From positions 1 through 64,000 of the forward strand of contig CAJXUN010000019.1 of the NCBI GenBank assembly GCA_913061475.1: a DNA stretch of 64,000 nt, in the 5' to 3' direction. A program made the position numbers and the translations under genes. The stretch comes from an uncultured Colwellia sp. (lineage in GTDB: Bacteria > Pseudomonadota > Gammaproteobacteria > Enterobacterales > Alteromonadaceae). A model generated the notes under the pieces. It did not search any database. It was not told the origin of the DNA and was given only the letters and a program-made list of their open reading frames with translations. Positions 37,721 to 49,975 of this stretch are shown here, piece after piece. How positions within the stretch are numbered: the first letter of the stretch is position 1; the number at the start of each line of letters is the position of its first letter.

Positions 37721-37978
37721 TACCAATTATATAATGCTTTAATCTATTTCCTGTCGTTTTTTGTGCTTAGCTAACCCTTGTTTTGAGCAAGATGACTGGA
37801 AATTTTGTGCTGTTTATAAACTTATCATTAGATTGCTTTAAGTTTTTGTTGAAAAACGCAGATTTAACCTACTTTCTCGACAATTTTTTGTGTAAAATCA
37901 TTCACCATTTTATTAATCAAAAAAGTCTAGCTAAAGGTCAATGTTGACCGATGTTAATGCCCTGTATTTACGCCATAA

Positions 37979-38995
<1,017 letters not shown>

Positions 38996-39007
38996 GAAAG
39001 CCATATA

Positions 39008-41419
39008 ATGAAATTTAGTGAATCTTGGTTACGTGAGTGGGTAAATCCTGCTATATCTTCAGATGAATTAGCTCATCAAATTACCATGGCTGGCCTTGAA
39101 GTTGATGCGGTAGAGCCTGTTGCTGGTAAATTTAGTGGTGTATTGATTGGTGAAGTGGTTGAGTGTGGTCCGCACCCTGATGCGGACAAATTACAAGTAA
39201 CAAAAATTAATTTAGGTCCTGATTTCAATGACGGCGAGTTAGTCGACATTGTTTGTGGTGCTAAAAACTGTCGTCTGGGTTTAAAAGTTGCGGTTGCCAC
39301 TGTTGGCGCGGTATTACCGGGTGATTTTAAAATTAAGAAGGCAAAACTACGTGGTGTACCGTCACACGGTATGTTGTGTAGTGAGTCAGAAATTGGTTTA
39401 TCTGATAGCGCTGATGGCATTATGGAGCTTGCACAAGATGCTCCTTTAGGCATGTGTGTTCGCGAATATCTTGATCTTAACGATGTAACTATTGACGTTG
39501 ACTTAACGGCTAACCGAGGTGATTGTTTAGGCCTTAAAGGCTTAGCACGTGAAGTAGGTGTACTAAACAGTTTAAGTGTTACTGAGCCTGTCATTACAGC
39601 CGCAGTACCAAGCATTGATGATACCCTTGCTATTACCTTGTCAGCAGCACAAGCCTGTCCGCGTTATTTAGGCCGGGTAATTAAAAATATTGATGTTAGT
39701 GCACAAACACCATTATGGATGGTGGAGAAACTTCGCCGTTGTGGCACACGTTCAATCGACCCTGTAGTTGATGTTACTAACTACGTGTTATTAGAGCAAG
39801 GTCATCCAATGCATGCCTTTGATTTAGCAGCTATTGATGGCGGCATTAATGTACGCTATGCAACGGAAGGTGAAACCTTAGTATTGCTTGATGAAAATGA
39901 AGTCAAACTTTCAGCAGAAACCTTAGTTATTGCCGATGATGCAAAAGCATTGGCTATGGCCGGTATTTTTGGCGGCTTAGCATCAGGCGTTACTGGTGAA
40001 TCTAATGCTATCTTTTTAGAAAGCGCTTTTTTCGCGCCATTAGCTATTTTAGGTAAAGCACGTCAGTACGGTTTACATACCGATGCATCACACCGTTATG
40101 AGCGTGGTATTGACCCACAATTACAACGCGATGCCATGGAGCGAGCGACTGCTTTATTGCTAGAAATTGTTGGTGGTGAGGCCGGTCCTATTGTTGAAGC
40201 CGTATCACAAGAGAATATTCCAGCTGAAAAAACAGTAAGCTTGCGACGTGCTAAACTTGACAGTCGTATTGGTCATCATATTGATGATGCAACGGTAACT
40301 AACATTTTAACCCGTTTAGGTTTTAGTGTAAGTGAAACCGGTGACAAAGCAGAAAAAGTATGGACCGTTGTGGTTCCGGCTTATCGTTTTGATATCAGTA
40401 TTGAAGTAGACTTGATTGAAGAAGTCGCACGTATTTTTGGTTACAACAATATTCCAAATGTTTCGCCAAAAGCTACGTTAGCTATGCGTGAGCAAAAAGA
40501 AGCAGTACTACCGGTAAGTAAGTTACGTAACGTTTTAGTTAATCGTGGCTACCAAGAAGCTATCACTTATAGTTTTGTTGACCCGAAAGTACAAGCACAG
40601 CTTCACCCGGGTCAAGCAACCATGACTTTACCGCACCCAATTTCGTCAGAAATGTCAGAGATGCGGGTAAGTTTATGGACCGGATTATTGCAATCGGTTA
40701 TTTATAATCAAAATCGCCAACAGGGCCGTGTACGTTTATTTGAAACCGGTTTACGCTTTATCCCTGACGAAAGCGTGGAAAATGGCGTGCGTCAAGACAA
40801 TATGATCGCGGGTATTTTAAGTGGTCAACGTAGTGAAGAACATTGGGATATCGAGAAAGCAGCAACAGATTTTTATGATATTAAAGCTGATGTTGAAGCT
40901 ATACTTGGTTTAACAAGTAACGAAAGTGCTTTTGTTTTCTCAAAGGCAGAAGTTGATGCTTTACATCCAGGACAAACGGCTGCTATTCATAATAATGGTG
41001 TGCTTGTGGGTCATGTTGGTGCCTTACATCCTGAATTAGAAAGAAAATTAGGCCTAAACGGTCGAACATTAGTTTTTGAACTTTTATTAACTGAAATTTG
41101 TACGCAAAATATACCGCAAGCGCGCGATATATCTCGCTTTCCGGCCAATAGACGCGATATAGCTGTGGTTGTTGAAGATCAAGTAAGTGCAAATAATGTC
41201 CTACAACTTATTGAAAAGGTTGGCGGAAATTATTTAGTTGATCTAAACTTGTTCGATGTATACCGAGGTAATGGTATTGAATCTGGTTTTAAGAGCTTAG
41301 CAATAGCAATGACATTGCAAGATAATAATAAAACTTTAGAAGAAAAGGATATCACTGACGTAGTTGACCGAGTGGTTGATACATTGAAAACTGAACTAAA
41401 TGCATCTCTGAGGGATTAA
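39008..41419 (+). CDS. pheT: Phenylalanyl-tRNA synthetase beta subunit
   Basis: 803 residues, standard length. tRNA-binding (EMAP-like) domain about 40-150, B3/B4 editing domain about 210-380, B5 domain about 400-475, core-like fold, and C-terminal ferredoxin-fold anticodon domain with [15 protein letters not shown]. Partner of PheS. Confidence 0.97.
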   Translation: MKFSESWLREWVNPAISSDELAHQITMAGLEVDAVEPVAGKFSGVLIGEVVECGPHPDADKLQVTKINLGPDFNDGELVDIVCGAKNCRLGLKVAVATVGAVLPGDFKIKKAKLRGVPSHGMLCSESEIGLSDSADGIMELAQDAPLGMCVREYLDLNDVTIDVDLTANRGDCLGLKGLAREVGVLNSLSVTEPVITAAVPSIDDTLAITLSAAQACPRYLGRVIKNIDVSAQTPLWMVEKLRRCGTRSIDPVVDVTNYVLLEQGHPMHAFDLAAIDGGINVRYATEGETLVLLDENEVKLSAETLVIADDAKALAMAGIFGGLASGVTGESNAIFLESAFFAPLAILGKARQYGLHTDASHRYERGIDPQLQRDAMERATALLLEIVGGEAGPIVEAVSQENIPAEKTVSLRRAKLDSRIGHHIDDATVTNILTRLGFSVSETGDKAEKVWTVVVPAYRFDISIEVDLIEEVARIFGYNNIPNVSPKATLAMREQKEAVLPVSKLRNVLVNRGYQEAITYSFVDPKVQAQLHPGQATMTLPHPISSEMSEMRVSLWTGLLQSVIYNQNRQQGRVRLFETGLRFIPDESVENGVRQDNMIAGILSGQRSEEHWDIEKAATDFYDIKADVEAILGLTSNESAFVFSKAEVDALHPGQTAAIHNNGVLVGHVGALHPELERKLGLNGRTLVFELLLTEICTQNIPQARDISRFPANRRDIAVVVEDQVSANNVLQLIEKVGGNYLVDLNLFDVYRGNGIESGFKSLAIAMTLQDNNKTLEEKDITDVVDRVVDTLKTELNASLRD

Positions 41420-41422
41420 ATA

Positions 41423-41716
41423 ATGGCGCTAACAAAAGCAGAAGTAGCAGAACATTTATTTGAAAAAGTTGGGCTTAGTAAGCGCGACGCAAAAGATATG
41501 GTTGAAGTGTTTTTCGAAGAAATTCGTGAAACGTTAGAAAGCGGCGAGCAAGTGAAATTGTCTGGTTTTGGTAATTTTGACCTGCGGGTTAAAAGTGAAC
41601 GCCCAGGACGTAACCCTAAAACCGGTGAAGATATTCCAATTTCAGCACGTAAAGTGGTGACATTTCGCCCAGGTCAAAAACTTAAAAGTCGCGTCGAAGA
41701 CGGCAACGGCGAATAA
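41423..41716 (+). CDS. ihfA: Integration host factor alpha subunit
   Basis: 97 residues of the HU/IHF family: [23 protein letters not shown] start, and the beta-arm [27 protein letters not shown] with the DNA-intercalating Pro. Conserved position right after pheT (3-bp gap). Confidence 0.97.
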   Translation: MALTKAEVAEHLFEKVGLSKRDAKDMVEVFFEEIRETLESGEQVKLSGFGNFDLRVKSERPGRNPKTGEDIPISARKVVTFRPGQKLKSRVEDGNGE

Positions 41717-41751
41717 GTTAGCAAGTCAGTTTTGCATTAGTACTTTATGAT

Positions 41752-41776
41752 AAAGGCTGCTTAGGCGGCCTTTTTT
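41752..41776 (+). terminator. Terminator of pheST-ihfA
   Basis: AAAGGCTGC-TTAG-GCGGCCTTT (one G-U pair) followed by T residues. Confidence 0.9.
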
Positions 41777-41801
41777 ATTGCCATTTTTTGATGATTTAAG
41801 C

Positions 41802-42320
41802 TCAAGTTTGTATAGTTTGCTTGTTCTTAAATGGATATTTGACGGCAGTAACGGCTAGGGCTTTTAATATTAATGCGCCAATTGCCAGTGTGCCACCGGT
41901 GGCAATGGCGTTTAGCTCAAGGGGAATCGCCATTGAAAAATGCTCTGCGGTGCCACCGGCAATTTCTTTATCTAAATGCCAGATAAATTGATAAACACTT
42001 TGCAGGTAATCTGATTGATTAATTTGCGCTAAATGCTCTGATAAGTAGTCAACACGGTGTGACAAACGCTCAATCAACTCACCGGTACTGATAATAGATG
42101 CTTCGCTATTGTCTTTATAACGGGTGATCATGGTCACTATGCTGCCATCAAAGTGTTGTTGGGCGATCACTTCAAACTGTCCTAATTGTGATTGAGCCTC
42201 AGCTAAATGACCCGCGAGACGCTGTTGATATTGCTGCATAAACTCTGGTATTTGTACGCCGAGTATAAAAGTGGCCGTGAAAAAGCAACGATCAATAATG
42301 TTATTAATTAAGCCAAGCAT
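41802..42320 (-). CDS. DUF2937 family membrane-associated protein
   Basis: A 172-residue protein. An N-terminal hydrophobic segment followed by LGVQIPEFMQQYQQRLAGHLAEAQ matches my recollection of DUF2937; a helical region (about 30-120) precedes a second hydrophobic stretch (about 136-158). Probably membrane-anchored at both ends. Function unknown. Convergent with ihfA. Confidence 0.75.
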   Translation of the reverse strand: MLGLINNIIDRCFFTATFILGVQIPEFMQQYQQRLAGHLAEAQSQLGQFEVIAQQHFDGSIVTMITRYKDNSEASIISTGELIERLSHRVDYLSEHLAQINQSDYLQSVYQFIWHLDKEIAGGTAEHFSMAIPLELNAIATGGTLAIGALILKALAVTAVKYPFKNKQTIQT

Positions 42321-42518
42321 AGTCGTGAATTACTGTATTAGAAGATTCTCTTCACGTTAGCATAACTGTAAAAAAAGTGCATAAGTCAATGAACCTTTGT
42401 TAAGGGACCAGCCATGAAAAATAAATATTTTTCAGACCTAATACACTATCGATGTTAATATGCTATGAAGTAAATTCGCTATACTTTTCCTTAACGTTAA
42501 TTGGAATTCCCCAACCCT

Positions 42519-44306
42519 ATGCGCAGATCCTCTCATCAGCACGAACAAGAAGTTACCACCTTTAATTGGCGTGTTATTAAACTGTTATTACCCTATCTAC
42601 TTGAATTTAAAACGCGCATATTTTTCGCCTTAGCCTGTTTGGTGCTAACAAAAGTTGCCAGCGTATATTTACCTTTTATTCTTAAAGATATTGTTGATGT
42701 GTTAGATACTCAACAGGAGAATCGGGTTTATTTAGTGCCTTTTGCCTTAGTGGCGGCTTATGGGCTCGTTAGATTAACTATCGTTATATTTGCTGAAATT
42801 CGCGATACCTTGTTTGGACGAGTTACCGAGCGTGCAATCCGTAGAATTGGTTTAAAAGTTTTTCAGCATCTGCATAAATTGGATTTAGACTTTCACTTAA
42901 ACCGGCAAACTGGAGGCCTATCGAGAGATATTGATCGCGGTACCTCAGGTATTAACTTTTTAATGCGCTTTATGATTTTTAATATCATTCCAACGCTGAT
43001 CGAAATTGTCATGGTGGTTGGTATTTTATTGGTCAATTATGGTATTTGGTTTGCGCTAATTACGTTATCTTCTATCGTGCTGTATGTTGGTTACTCTGTT
43101 TTTGCAACCGATTGGCGTACCCGATTTATACGAGAGGCTAATAAGGCCGACTCTTCCAGTAATACCCGAGCTATCGACAGCTTACTTAATTACGAAACGG
43201 TTAAATACTTTACTAACGAAGCATATGAAGCAAAAGCTTATGATGAGCAGTTGGCTACTTGGGAACAGGCAAAAATGAAGAATCGTTTGTCTTTATTTGC
43301 CCTAAATGGCGGACAGGCGATTATTATTTCGTGTTCAATGACGGCAATGTTGGCACTTGCAGCCTATCAAGTTACTTATGAAAAAATGACCTTAGGAGAC
43401 TTTGTGTTAATTAATGCCTTTATGATGCAACTTTTCATTCCTTTGAATTTTTTAGGGTTTGTTTATCGTGAAATTAAAGGTTCACTGGCTAATATTGAAC
43501 ATATGTTTGAATTGATGCTGAAGAAACCTAAGGTGGAAGATGATGACGATGCCAGTGTTTTGGCTTTATCTCAGGCTGAGATAAAATTTGAAGGTGTATC
43601 GTTTGCTTACGATGTAAAACGTCCGATTATAAAAAATATAACCTTCACGATTAAGTCAGGACAAAAGGTTGCGGTGGTTGGTGAAAGTGGCTCTGGAAAG
43701 TCGACCTTAGTTAAGCTCTTATTTAGATTTTATGATTGTGACAGTGGCCAAATAACTATTGATGGAGAAAATATTAGTCATGTAACACAGCACTCTTTAC
43801 GAAAAAATATCGGTATTGTACCGCAAGATACTGTGTTATTTAACGACACACTTTTTGCCAATGTGCATTACGGTGAGCCTAATGCCGATGAAGCAAAAGT
43901 TAATCATGCTTTTCAAATGGCTCATTTAGCTGATTTTGTTAGTCGATTGCCTGACGGCATGGAAACCATCGTCGGTGAGCGTGGCTTAAAATTATCTGGC
44001 GGCGAGAAACAACGAGTCGCAATTGCTCGTACTATTTTGAAAAATCCTCGCATACTAGTCTTCGATGAAGCAACTTCTTCACTCGATAGCCAATCAGAGC
44101 AAGCGATATTAGCCGCAATCAAAGAAGTGGCGGCGCATAGAACCAGTTTAGTTATTGCCCACCGACTATCGACTATCGTCGACGCCGACAACATTATTGT
44201 CATGCAGCAAGGTGAGATAGTAGAGCAAGGTACGCATCAGAATTTACTCGTTAAAAAAGGCCATTATTTTACCATGTGGCAGTTGCAGCAAAGTACTCAG
44301 AACTAA
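42519..44306 (+). CDS. ABC exporter of the Atm1/HMT1 type (fused permease-ATPase)
   Basis: About 595 residues from ATG 42519 (a TTG six codons upstream is possible). Six helices in the first 320 residues with the Atm1-family traits LHKLDLDFHLNRQTGGLSRDIDRG and YFTNEAYE, then an ATPase: Walker A GESGSGKST, signature LSGGEKQR, Walker B ILVFDEATSSLD. Relatives export glutathione-bound Fe-S precursors or heavy-metal conjugates. Substrate here unproven. Confidence 0.9.
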   Translation: MRRSSHQHEQEVTTFNWRVIKLLLPYLLEFKTRIFFALACLVLTKVASVYLPFILKDIVDVLDTQQENRVYLVPFALVAAYGLVRLTIVIFAEIRDTLFGRVTERAIRRIGLKVFQHLHKLDLDFHLNRQTGGLSRDIDRGTSGINFLMRFMIFNIIPTLIEIVMVVGILLVNYGIWFALITLSSIVLYVGYSVFATDWRTRFIREANKADSSSNTRAIDSLLNYETVKYFTNEAYEAKAYDEQLATWEQAKMKNRLSLFALNGGQAIIISCSMTAMLALAAYQVTYEKMTLGDFVLINAFMMQLFIPLNFLGFVYREIKGSLANIEHMFELMLKKPKVEDDDDASVLALSQAEIKFEGVSFAYDVKRPIIKNITFTIKSGQKVAVVGESGSGKSTLVKLLFRFYDCDSGQITIDGENISHVTQHSLRKNIGIVPQDTVLFNDTLFANVHYGEPNADEAKVNHAFQMAHLADFVSRLPDGMETIVGERGLKLSGGEKQRVAIARTILKNPRILVFDEATSSLDSQSEQAILAAIKEVAAHRTSLVIAHRLSTIVDADNIIVMQQGEIVEQGTHQNLLVKKGHYFTMWQLQQSTQN

Positions 44307-44342
44307 TGTAAATAACTTAATAATAAAAAGTAAAATGTTTAT

Positions 44343-44891
44343 ATGAAAAAAACACCTGAAATTGAACACACCAAACTATGGTTAGAGCAAGTTATCATCG
44401 GACTTAACTTTTGTCCTTTTGCTAAGAAAGAGTTTGTTAATCAAACAATTCATTATCACTTAAGTGTTGAAGCACAGTTAAAATCTGCGCTTACTGAATT
44501 GTTAGAACAGTGCCGTTACTTGCAAGCACACGGTGCCGTTGAAACCAGTTTACTCATTTATGGCGAGGGTTTTAGAGATTTTAATCGATTTTTAGATTTG
44601 GTTGATTATGCTAATGATTTAATTGTTGAACAGGGTTTTGAAGGTACTTTCCAAATTGCGACTTTTCATCCTGAGTATTGTTTTGCCGACGAAAATTATG
44701 ACGATGCGAGTAATTTTACTAATCGTTCTCCTTATCCAACCTTGCATTTAATCCGTGAAGAAAGCATGGAAAAAGTGTTAAAGGTTTATAAAAATCCAGA
44801 GGATATTCCAGAAAACAATATTGCCTTGGCAAATAAGAAAGGCGCGAGCTATTTTAAAACTTTGTTAGCGAAGATTAAAAACAGCGGCTAA
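44343..44891 (+). CDS. DUF1415 domain-containing protein
   Basis: 182 residues, soluble. The family opening TKLWLEQVIIGLNFCPFAKKEF and the middle TFHPEYCFADENYDDASNFTNRSPYPTLHLIRE are characteristic. Function unknown. Starts 36 bp after the ABC exporter gene, so likely co-transcribed. Confidence 0.88.
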   Translation: MKKTPEIEHTKLWLEQVIIGLNFCPFAKKEFVNQTIHYHLSVEAQLKSALTELLEQCRYLQAHGAVETSLLIYGEGFRDFNRFLDLVDYANDLIVEQGFEGTFQIATFHPEYCFADENYDDASNFTNRSPYPTLHLIREESMEKVLKVYKNPEDIPENNIALANKKGASYFKTLLAKIKNSG

Positions 44892-45021
44892 TCTAGACGA
44901 AATTATTGCTATGATATCTAAACGCTTACTTTTCATTCAAGCGTATTTGTCTAATTTCAATAACTTTTTTTGCTTGTTCACACAGACCTTGAAATTACGA
45001 TATACTGACGACAATTAAGAG

Positions 45022-45855
45022 ATGATAAACGTTAATAATACGTTTACTAATGAGGTAATGTTTTTTGTGGAAAAAGATCCTGTTGTAAAAGTTGGTGGTA
45101 GTGTCGAAGAAGCTATTAAAGGCGAATATACGCTAGATGTTGTCGCGATATTAAAAGAATCATGGCAAATAACGTTAAAGTCACGCATGGCGATTAACCT
45201 AGGGCTATTGGGGTGTTTAATGATTGGCACCTTAGTTTGTATGTTGGTTGCTAGCCAATTAGGCGGAATCGAAGTAGCGATTAAAGATCAACAATCTGCG
45301 ACCTTAATTAATATTATTGTTACGCTCGTTGTTTACCCATTTATGGTTGGTGTAGAAATGATGGGGGTTTTTCATTCCGTTGGTTTGAAAACGCGACCAC
45401 AACTAATTTTTGCCTTTTTAAAACGCGGTAGCTGGGTTGCGGTTTGTGCTTTACTATCCTCGACGTTGGTTACCATAGGGTTAACGTTATTTGTTTTACC
45501 TGGGATATTTTTAGCGGTGGCGTTATCGTTAGCATTGCCTTTAGTGGTTGAAAAGCAAATGTCTCCACTAAAAGCAATTTCAGTTAGTCTTCAAGCGACG
45601 CGTTTTCAATGGTTTAAAATCTTTGCACTCTACGTGATATTGTCACTGATTGTCATGATAGCTGCTTTGCCAGTGATAGCTGCAGGCGCATCAGAGTTAG
45701 GTTTTGTTGCCTTTGCCGTATTTCTGTTTTGTTTAGCGTACATAGTGCCGTTGTTCTATAACGTAAAAGGCGTTTTATATCGGGAGATATTTGGCTTGCA
45801 CATGCAAACATCTGCTGACCAAACTAGCACAATAAGTGACACCTTTTCTGCCTAA
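45022..45855 (+). CDS. Multi-helix inner-membrane protein, unknown
   Basis: A 277-residue protein with about six helices from residue 55 to 255 and a soluble N-terminus. The start is uncertain: ATG 45022 has a weak ribosome site, and GTG 45067 (MEKDPVVKVGG) has GAGG 11 nt upstream. The helix layout resembles proteins annotated as proline/glycine-rich transmembrane or DUF975-like, but I do not assign a family. Confidence 0.75.
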   Translation: MINVNNTFTNEVMFFVEKDPVVKVGGSVEEAIKGEYTLDVVAILKESWQITLKSRMAINLGLLGCLMIGTLVCMLVASQLGGIEVAIKDQQSATLINIIVTLVVYPFMVGVEMMGVFHSVGLKTRPQLIFAFLKRGSWVAVCALLSSTLVTIGLTLFVLPGIFLAVALSLALPLVVEKQMSPLKAISVSLQATRFQWFKIFALYVILSLIVMIAALPVIAAGASELGFVAFAVFLFCLAYIVPLFYNVKGVLYREIFGLHMQTSADQTSTISDTFSA

Positions 45856-45928
45856 TATGCGCGATTACTTTGCAATTTTTGCTTTGCTAATCATACTCAA
45901 CATAATTGCTTAAGGAGCCATTGGCCTG

Positions 45929-46798
45929 ATGAGATTTAATAAACAGCATTTGATAGCTTTGGCATTTTTTTCCTTGCTTGGTATTGGTTTAATCGCACCG
46001 TTTACCTTCTTAGTATTTGAGCAGGATACGCCGGATGAAGCGGCTGTGTCAGTGCCGGAAGTTGAGGACGTTATAAAAAAAGTTGAGCAACCGCTGCACG
46101 ACGTAGACTTACCCAATTTTGCTAAAATTCGTGATGTGAAAGAGAAAAAACGCCGCTTCTTCTCTTTTATTAAACCCGCGGTACTTGCTGAAAACAAAAA
46201 AATATTAGCTGCACGTGATGAAGTTGAGCGTTTAATTGGGCAATTAACTTTAGAGCAACCATTCACTGAGGAAGAGCATGCCTTTGTCGCTAATCTAATT
46301 AAAAAATATAAAGTCAGTAAAAAGTTCTCATTGTTAAGACAATTATATGAATTGCAGCTTAAAGTGGATATTATTCCGCCAGCACTGGTTTTAGTGCAAG
46401 CGGCGAACGAATCGGCTTGGGGAACGTCCCGTTTTGCAAGAATAGGGTTGAATTTCTTTGGCGTTTGGTGCTTTAAAGAAGGGTGCGGCATGGTGCCGAG
46501 TAGTCGTAACAATGGTGCCAATCATGAAGTCGCTGCCTATAGCTCTGTTAAAGCCGGTGTAGCGCGTTATTTACATAATATTAATACCCATCATGCTTAT
46601 AGTGTTTTTAGAACTATTCGCGGGCAATTACGTGAACAGAATCAACCCTTAATTCCAGAAATTCTCGCAACAGGGTTAACTTCCTATTCTGAGCGTGGTG
46701 CTGATTATGTTTTGGAGTTAACCGAGATGATCAGGCACAATCGCAAGTACTTAAAAGTTAAACCACCGACACTAGAGGCAACCGAAGAAGCCCGTTAG
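45929..46798 (+). CDS. Bax-family glucosaminidase-domain protein
   Basis: A 289-residue protein with an N-terminal membrane anchor (about 8-29), a linker, and a glucosaminidase-like domain (about 135-275) with catalytic Glu in AANESAWGTSRFA. FGVWCFKEGCGMVP and the AYSSVKAGVARYLHNINTHHAY segment match E. coli Bax. Predicted periplasmic peptidoglycan hydrolase. Monocistronic. Confidence 0.88.
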   Translation: MRFNKQHLIALAFFSLLGIGLIAPFTFLVFEQDTPDEAAVSVPEVEDVIKKVEQPLHDVDLPNFAKIRDVKEKKRRFFSFIKPAVLAENKKILAARDEVERLIGQLTLEQPFTEEEHAFVANLIKKYKVSKKFSLLRQLYELQLKVDIIPPALVLVQAANESAWGTSRFARIGLNFFGVWCFKEGCGMVPSSRNNGANHEVAAYSSVKAGVARYLHNINTHHAYSVFRTIRGQLREQNQPLIPEILATGLTSYSERGADYVLELTEMIRHNRKYLKVKPPTLEATEEAR

Positions 46799-46839
46799 TG
46801 AGGATGATTAATATTTTTAAGCTACGGTAATTAATGTGC

Positions 46840-47775
46840 TTACTTTATCTCAACGATGTGTAGCATGTCAGCACTGTTTACTTTAAGGGTATTATCTTTG
46901 GCAGGTGTTGATTGAGTAAAGGTTTCTTGATCAAAAGCCGTATCACCACCATCAATAATGCCTGAATTGGAATCTATGGCTTTAAAGTCAAAAAGTTCGC
47001 TGTCGCATAAATGCGAAGGTACAACGTTTTGTATTGCAGTAAACATTGACTCGATACGGCCGGGGTGGTTTTTATCCCAATCCTGCAACATAGCTTTAAT
47101 ATTTTGTCGTTGTAAATTAGGTTGCGAACCGCATAAGTTACAAGGAATAATAGGGAATTGCTTTAGTGCGGCGTATTGGATAAGTTCCTGTTCTTTACAA
47201 AATGCCAATGGTCGAATAACGACATGCTCGCCATTGTCAGAAACTAATTTAGCCGGCATTGATTTAAGCTTGCCACCATAAAACATATTAAGCATTAAGG
47301 TCTCAACCATATCATCACGATGGTGTCCTAGTGCTACTTTAGTGGCACCCAATGCTTTAGCAGCTTTATATAATAAAGCTCGGCGTAAACGCGAGCATAA
47401 ACTACAAGTGGTTTTTCCTTCAGGGATTTTTTCTTTTACGATGGCATAGGTGTCTTCTTCAACAATTTGATAAGCGACACCAAGTGATTCGAGGTAATTA
47501 GGTAATATGTGCTCAGGAAAGCCGGGTTGCTTTTGGTCAAGGTTTACGGCAACCAGATCAAAATGAATCGGGGCCGACTCTTTTAAACGCATCAAAATCT
47601 CAAGCATGGCATAGCTGTCTTTACCGCCAGACAAGCAGACCATAATTTTATCACCGTCTTCAATCATATTATATTGGGCAATAGCTTGACCAACATGACG
47701 ACGTAAACGTTTTTCGAGTTTATGTAATTGCGTTTGTTGGCTCGTTGTAAGGGGCGACTTTAAATCTGCGCTCAT
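46840..47775 (-). CDS. ttcA: tRNA 2-thiocytidine(32) synthetase
   Basis: A 311-residue PP-loop ATPase: SGGKDSY (about 50-56), CSLC and CNLC pairs that hold the 4Fe-4S cluster, and [14 protein letters not shown]. It thiolates C32 of certain tRNAs. It keeps the usual position beside uspE and fnr. The C-terminal 40 residues extend beyond the core. Confidence 0.95.
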   Translation of the reverse strand: MSADLKSPLTTSQQTQLHKLEKRLRRHVGQAIAQYNMIEDGDKIMVCLSGGKDSYAMLEILMRLKESAPIHFDLVAVNLDQKQPGFPEHILPNYLESLGVAYQIVEEDTYAIVKEKIPEGKTTCSLCSRLRRALLYKAAKALGATKVALGHHRDDMVETLMLNMFYGGKLKSMPAKLVSDNGEHVVIRPLAFCKEQELIQYAALKQFPIIPCNLCGSQPNLQRQNIKAMLQDWDKNHPGRIESMFTAIQNVVPSHLCDSELFDFKAIDSNSGIIDGGDTAFDQETFTQSTPAKDNTLKVNSADMLHIVEIK

Positions 47776-47906
47776 AAGTAATTCCTGATAAATTGCGGCG
47801 CGTAGTATAGCCCAAACGACTAGATGAAAAAAGATGAAAAAAAGTTGAACAAGGAAAATTATTACCTATGTTCAACTTCACGTGACATGTGTTTAATTTT
47901 TTCAGT

Positions 47907-48854
47907 TTATTCAACGTCAAGCGGGGAAATATAACCGTCAGGTTTTAGCGCTAATACATCACAGTTTAGTCGATCAATAACATGCTCTGCTGTGTTACCA
48001 ATAAGCGCAGCAGATAAGCCGGTACGACCAATAGTGCCCAAGATAACGAGTTCAGCATCTAATTGATTTGCCACACTCTGGATAACATCTTCCGGCAACC
48101 CTTCTTTAATGTGCGTATTTTCTTGAGCAATATTAAATGCCTGCGCATGTTCTACCATCGCTTTTTTATGATGCTCTAACATGGCGTTATTGTAATCACT
48201 GGCATTAAATTCAGGAATTTCAATGGCAATATTTACTGGAGTGCCAGGGAATGAATTAACTAAATGTAAGTTGGCTTTCATTACTTTTGTTAGCTGTTTC
48301 GCTTCGGCAGTAATTTTGTCGTTAAGTGAATTATGCTCTTCTTCATCACTACCAATGTTCAACGCTGCAACAATATTTCCGTTGTCGGGCCATAAATGTT
48401 CTTTAACGAGTAAAACAGGGCATGGACATTTACGTAAAATATGCCAATCGGTAGGGGTAAAAATAACAGATTTAAGTTTGTCGTGTTGATGCGTACCCTT
48501 AATGACAATATCATAGCCATTTTTTAATACTTGATTAATGATTTGTTCAAAAGGGCGGTTATGCCAAACTACTTGGCAATCAATGTTGAGTTTGGCATTG
48601 TTGGGTGCGGTAATATTAAGCTCTGATATAATTGCCCCTAACCATTGGGTTCTATCATTAATCACAGACTGACGCATCGCATCGCGCTCATCACTTGACA
48701 GCATGGTGGTCATTTCATAAGAAAAATCATATATGGTCAAAAATGCGGTAATACTAGCGCCTGTTTTACGTGCTAGCTCAATGGCACGCTTTAATGCTTT
48801 TTGATCTTCTGTTGTGGGGTCAACAACTGCGAGTATTTTTTGATACTTTTCCAT
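47907..48854 (-). CDS. uspE: Universal stress protein E (tandem Usp)
   Basis: 315 residues with two Usp domains (about 3-150 and 160-310); the second ends with the GTIGRTGLSAALIGNTAEHVIDRLNCDVLALKP signature. Cytoplasmic stress protein. Upstream lies an FNR-box-like site (48919-48932), consistent with low-oxygen induction; the gene follows fnr as in enterobacteria. Confidence 0.94.
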   Translation of the reverse strand: MEKYQKILAVVDPTTEDQKALKRAIELARKTGASITAFLTIYDFSYEMTTMLSSDERDAMRQSVINDRTQWLGAIISELNITAPNNAKLNIDCQVVWHNRPFEQIINQVLKNGYDIVIKGTHQHDKLKSVIFTPTDWHILRKCPCPVLLVKEHLWPDNGNIVAALNIGSDEEEHNSLNDKITAEAKQLTKVMKANLHLVNSFPGTPVNIAIEIPEFNASDYNNAMLEHHKKAMVEHAQAFNIAQENTHIKEGLPEDVIQSVANQLDAELVILGTIGRTGLSAALIGNTAEHVIDRLNCDVLALKPDGYISPLDVE

Positions 48855-48918
48855 AGCTAATTCCTTTATCGATTGCCTACTGTATTAATAACCATAGTCT
48901 ACTTTGTAGCAATAATAG

Positions 48919-48932
48919 TTGTTTTAAATCAA
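48919..48932. promoter_or_regulatory. FNR-box-like site upstream of uspE
   Basis: TTGTTTTAAATCAA matches the FNR consensus TTGAT-N4-ATCAA in nine of ten fixed positions and lies 65 bp before the uspE start. The rest of the 350-bp gap 48855-49204 holds only the hairpin at 49133-49164. Confidence 0.65.
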
Positions 48933-49132
48933 ATTATTATCTTATCAAATATAATACCAAGTGAACTCATTAGCAAACCGATAATATTACTATGTAGATA
49001 AAATATATAACGATAAGTGTCGTGAAGCTATGAGGTAAATAGGGCAGAAAGCCAATAATATATGTTGTCTATGACTAGGAGCCTTTCTTAGTGTTGGGAG
49101 TGATTTATTAAAAACTATTATTCACAAAATCT

Positions 49133-49164
49133 GCAATATCACACTAAGCACGGTGTGATATTGC
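49133..49164 (-). terminator. Hairpin downstream of fnr, probable terminator
   Basis: GCAATATCACAC pairs perfectly with GTGTGATATTGC (12 bp) around an 8-nt loop, 41 bp past the fnr stop. On the minus strand only a short TTTT follows, so termination strength is uncertain. Confidence 0.6.
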
Positions 49165-49204
49165 TAAATTAAGAGGCTAATATAGAGTGATAAAACCTAG
49201 GGTA

Positions 49205-49924
49205 TTATAGCGCAGCGCACTCTTTTAATTTATCCATATTTAGAATGGTAATTAACTTACCATCAACTTGAATTAAGCCGTTTTTATGAAAACGGTTAAG
49301 CAAGCGGCTAATAGTTTCTACCGTTAAACCAATATAGTTTCCAATATCGCTACGGGTCATCGACAAACGAAACTCCGATGCGGATAAACCGCGTGCATGG
49401 TAACGAATACTCAGTGTACTAATAAAGGTGGCTAAGCGCTGTTCAGCATTTTTGCGATTAAGTAAGGTTAGCATTTCTTGATCTTCTCGAATTTCTGTAC
49501 TCATCATACGCAAAATTTGTTTTTTTAATTTTGGCATGCTGTTAGATAAGCTATCGAGGGTATTATAAGGAATTTCACAGACCATTGAGGTTTCTAATGC
49601 TTTCGCAAAACTTGGGTGCTCAGTTTCTGCAATGGCATCAAAACCGAGTAAATCACCAGCTAAATGAAAGCCAGTAATTTGTTCTTCGCCCTGTTCATTA
49701 ACCGTGTAGGTTTTAAAAGTACCCGAGCGGATAGCATAAAGAGCGTGCATGGGCTGGCCGTCACTAAATATTTGTTCACCCTTATGAATTGGTCGTTTAC
49801 GGTCGATAATATTATCTAAGGTATCTAACTCTTTGTCATTAAGAGAAAATGGTAAACATAGTTCGCTAATACTACAGTTTTGGCAGTGAATATGTTGCTG
49901 GCCAGTACATGATTTATTACTCAT
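49205..49924 (-). CDS. fnr: Oxygen-sensing transcriptional regulator Fnr (EtrA)
   Basis: 239 residues. N-terminal C14-x2-C17-x5-C23 plus a Cys near 116 (SMVCEIP) reproduce the four ligands of the oxygen-labile 4Fe-4S cluster. Then cNMP-binding-like barrel, dimer helix and HTH with recognition helix VETISRLL keeping the E-x-x-S-R contacts to TTGAT. Activates anaerobic and microaerobic genes. Located next to the cbb3 assembly genes it likely controls. Confidence 0.95.
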   Translation of the reverse strand: MSNKSCTGQQHIHCQNCSISELCLPFSLNDKELDTLDNIIDRKRPIHKGEQIFSDGQPMHALYAIRSGTFKTYTVNEQGEEQITGFHLAGDLLGFDAIAETEHPSFAKALETSMVCEIPYNTLDSLSNSMPKLKKQILRMMSTEIREDQEMLTLLNRKNAEQRLATFISTLSIRYHARGLSASEFRLSMTRSDIGNYIGLTVETISRLLNRFHKNGLIQVDGKLITILNMDKLKECAAL

Positions 49925-49975
49925 AAAACCCTATAGTGCTTTGACTTTTTAATGAAATTTATCATATTTGAAGTG

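Noticed and set aside
37936-37949. GGTCAATGTTGACC palindrome upstream of pheS as an attenuator
   Set aside because: Six-bp arms with a two-base loop, no T run and no Phe-rich leader peptide nearby.
45910-46521. 203-codon minus-strand open frame opposite bax
   Set aside because: The plus strand encodes a clear Bax-family protein; the antisense frame is Ser/Lys-rich without family traits.
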